Source: Heloderma charlesbogerti
Taxonomy: Eukaryota > Chordata > Lepidosauria > Squamata > Helodermatidae
DNA: 64,000 nucleotides
Direction of reading: 5' to 3'
Assembly: GCA_026122225.1 (NCBI GenBank)
Contig: JANEZZ010001871.1
Location: 1,488,001 to 1,552,000 of the forward strand
Positions 62,891 to 64,000 of this stretch are shown here, piece after piece. The notes beneath the pieces are model-generated. The model was not told where the DNA came from, did not search any database, and was given only the letters and a program-made list of their open reading frames with translations. Position numbers and translations under genes: made by a program. Each line of letters starts with the position of its first letter. Within the stretch, counting starts at the first letter, position 1.

Positions 62891-64000
62891 CTCCTTGCCT
62901 ATGTCATCACCCAGAGCAAATGATGGAAACCAGTATGGAGCAGGACAGCTGGTTCTATTGCGCTGTAGCAACTGCAGCTTTGTTTCATGTGTCCCATACT
63001 ATAGCACAAGCCATAGAGGGCAGTCATTAGGAAATTCAGCTCTTCCACCCCCTCCCAACAAACGTACCTGTGACCAAAATAAGGGCTTAGATGTGGATGG
63101 GGAACCAGAATCATATCAAACATTTATAAAAAGTAGTCAAGACAATTGACCCAAATAGATAGGGTACTCACTAAACAAAGGCTTCTTTGTCATGTGGTCT
63201 TATCATGTAGATCACAGCTATCAACCAAAGTTTAATTGAGAGTAAAGGGATAACCTTCAGCAACTTCTACATACGCAAGGACAAAACAGTTAACTTTGGG
63301 CTCCGGATTTGCTGAACAATGACTGTGCCTGTGCAGAATCTCTTTCAGCATTTCAGTTCAGAGAAGAACCTCTGGGAGAAATGGCACTCACTTTGCCATG
63401 CAGCCAAGCATTATGAGCTGGACAAATTCCTATATCAAAGAAGGTAATTGTGAACTTCAGGCAAGACACTATTGGAAACCACTGAAGTGTATACTGAATA
63501 CTAAAATGCAGACATCAGATAGTTATCTAGCTATTGTCTGATTCTGCACCCACCAAATTCAATAGCATGGAAGTGATGTTCAGTGGAGAAGGAGTCACAT
63601 TTCGGTCGTAATTGCTACTCAATTCCCAATGTGGTAAATAGAGCTATTTACCACAGCTCCAAGAACTCCTGTTCAGTCCCCCATTAACATATGTGTGAAG
63701 TTAGGATTTTTTGCTCCAATGTGCATCCCTGTAAACTTGCTTTTATTGAACCACATTTGCCATTTTAATGCTCATTTTCCCAGTTTGGAGAGATACTTTT
63801 GGAGATCTTTGTTGTTCCTATTTGTTTTAACAACTCTAAATAATTTGGTGTCGACAGCTAACATGACCACTTCACTACTCATTCCTAACTCCAGATCATT
63901 TATGAACAAGTTAAAAAGCAATGCCCCACTGTTTACATCTCTCCATTGTGAGAACTGACCATTTATTCCTAGTCTCTGCTTTCTGTTCCTTAACTAATTA
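62891..64000. other. Intergenic, no gene recognised
   Basis: Unique-looking sequence to the window end. The frame at 63695-63958 includes a VLTTLNNLVSTANMTTSLLI segment of uncertain origin. Confidence 0.45.

Overview
This looks like vertebrate nuclear DNA, most likely from a squamate reptile (a lizard). It has one spliced host gene in compact exons with long introns, surrounded by dense repeats. The repeat mix points to squamates: CR1 and L2-type LINEs, a BovB (RTE) LINE, a 5S rRNA-derived SINE, a DIRS tyrosine-recombinase retrotransposon, a Tc1 element and hAT-type MITEs. No bacterial, phage or CRISPR feature is present. The species cannot be fixed from the sequence alone.

Layout. From 1 to 661 is the 3' end of an L2/CR1-type LINE cut by the window edge. 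From about 1046 to 7496 is a decayed but structurally complete DIRS element (inverted terminal repeats, gag, RT/RNase H, tyrosine recombinase, internal complementary region). A 555-bp solo LTR sits in its left terminal repeat, flanked by a 5-bp target duplication. From 8545 to 25432 lie the last eight coding exons of SLC22A15, a solute carrier of the SLC22 family, with consensus splice sites, continuous reading frame and a stop codon; a polyadenylation signal follows at 25800. The upstream exons are outside the window. The introns carry CR1 fragments, SINEs and several MITEs.

From 26 to 64 kb I find no host gene. Main contents: L2 fragments (31.6, 38.7 and 48.4-49.7 kb), a BovB LINE on the minus strand (40.2-43.7 kb) split by a 913-bp hAT MITE, a nearly intact Tc1 element with long inverted repeats and one transposase frameshift (46.4-48.1 kb), a young L2-type LINE with a reverse transcriptase reading frame (55.3-56.9 kb), a second 941-bp hAT MITE immediately downstream (57.0-57.9 kb), a possible solo LTR with a TATA box (62.4-62.9 kb), and many short palindromic repeats.

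The most unusual material is a hAT-type MITE family starting TAGGGATG and ending CATCCCTA. Three copies have 8-bp target duplications. Two contain a nested palindrome of almost 400 bp, and the copies keep a subterminal GGTAAGT motif (a match to a splice donor) facing outward near the ends. It is a repeat family, not a gene system; I saw no evidence for a new multi-gene system in this window.
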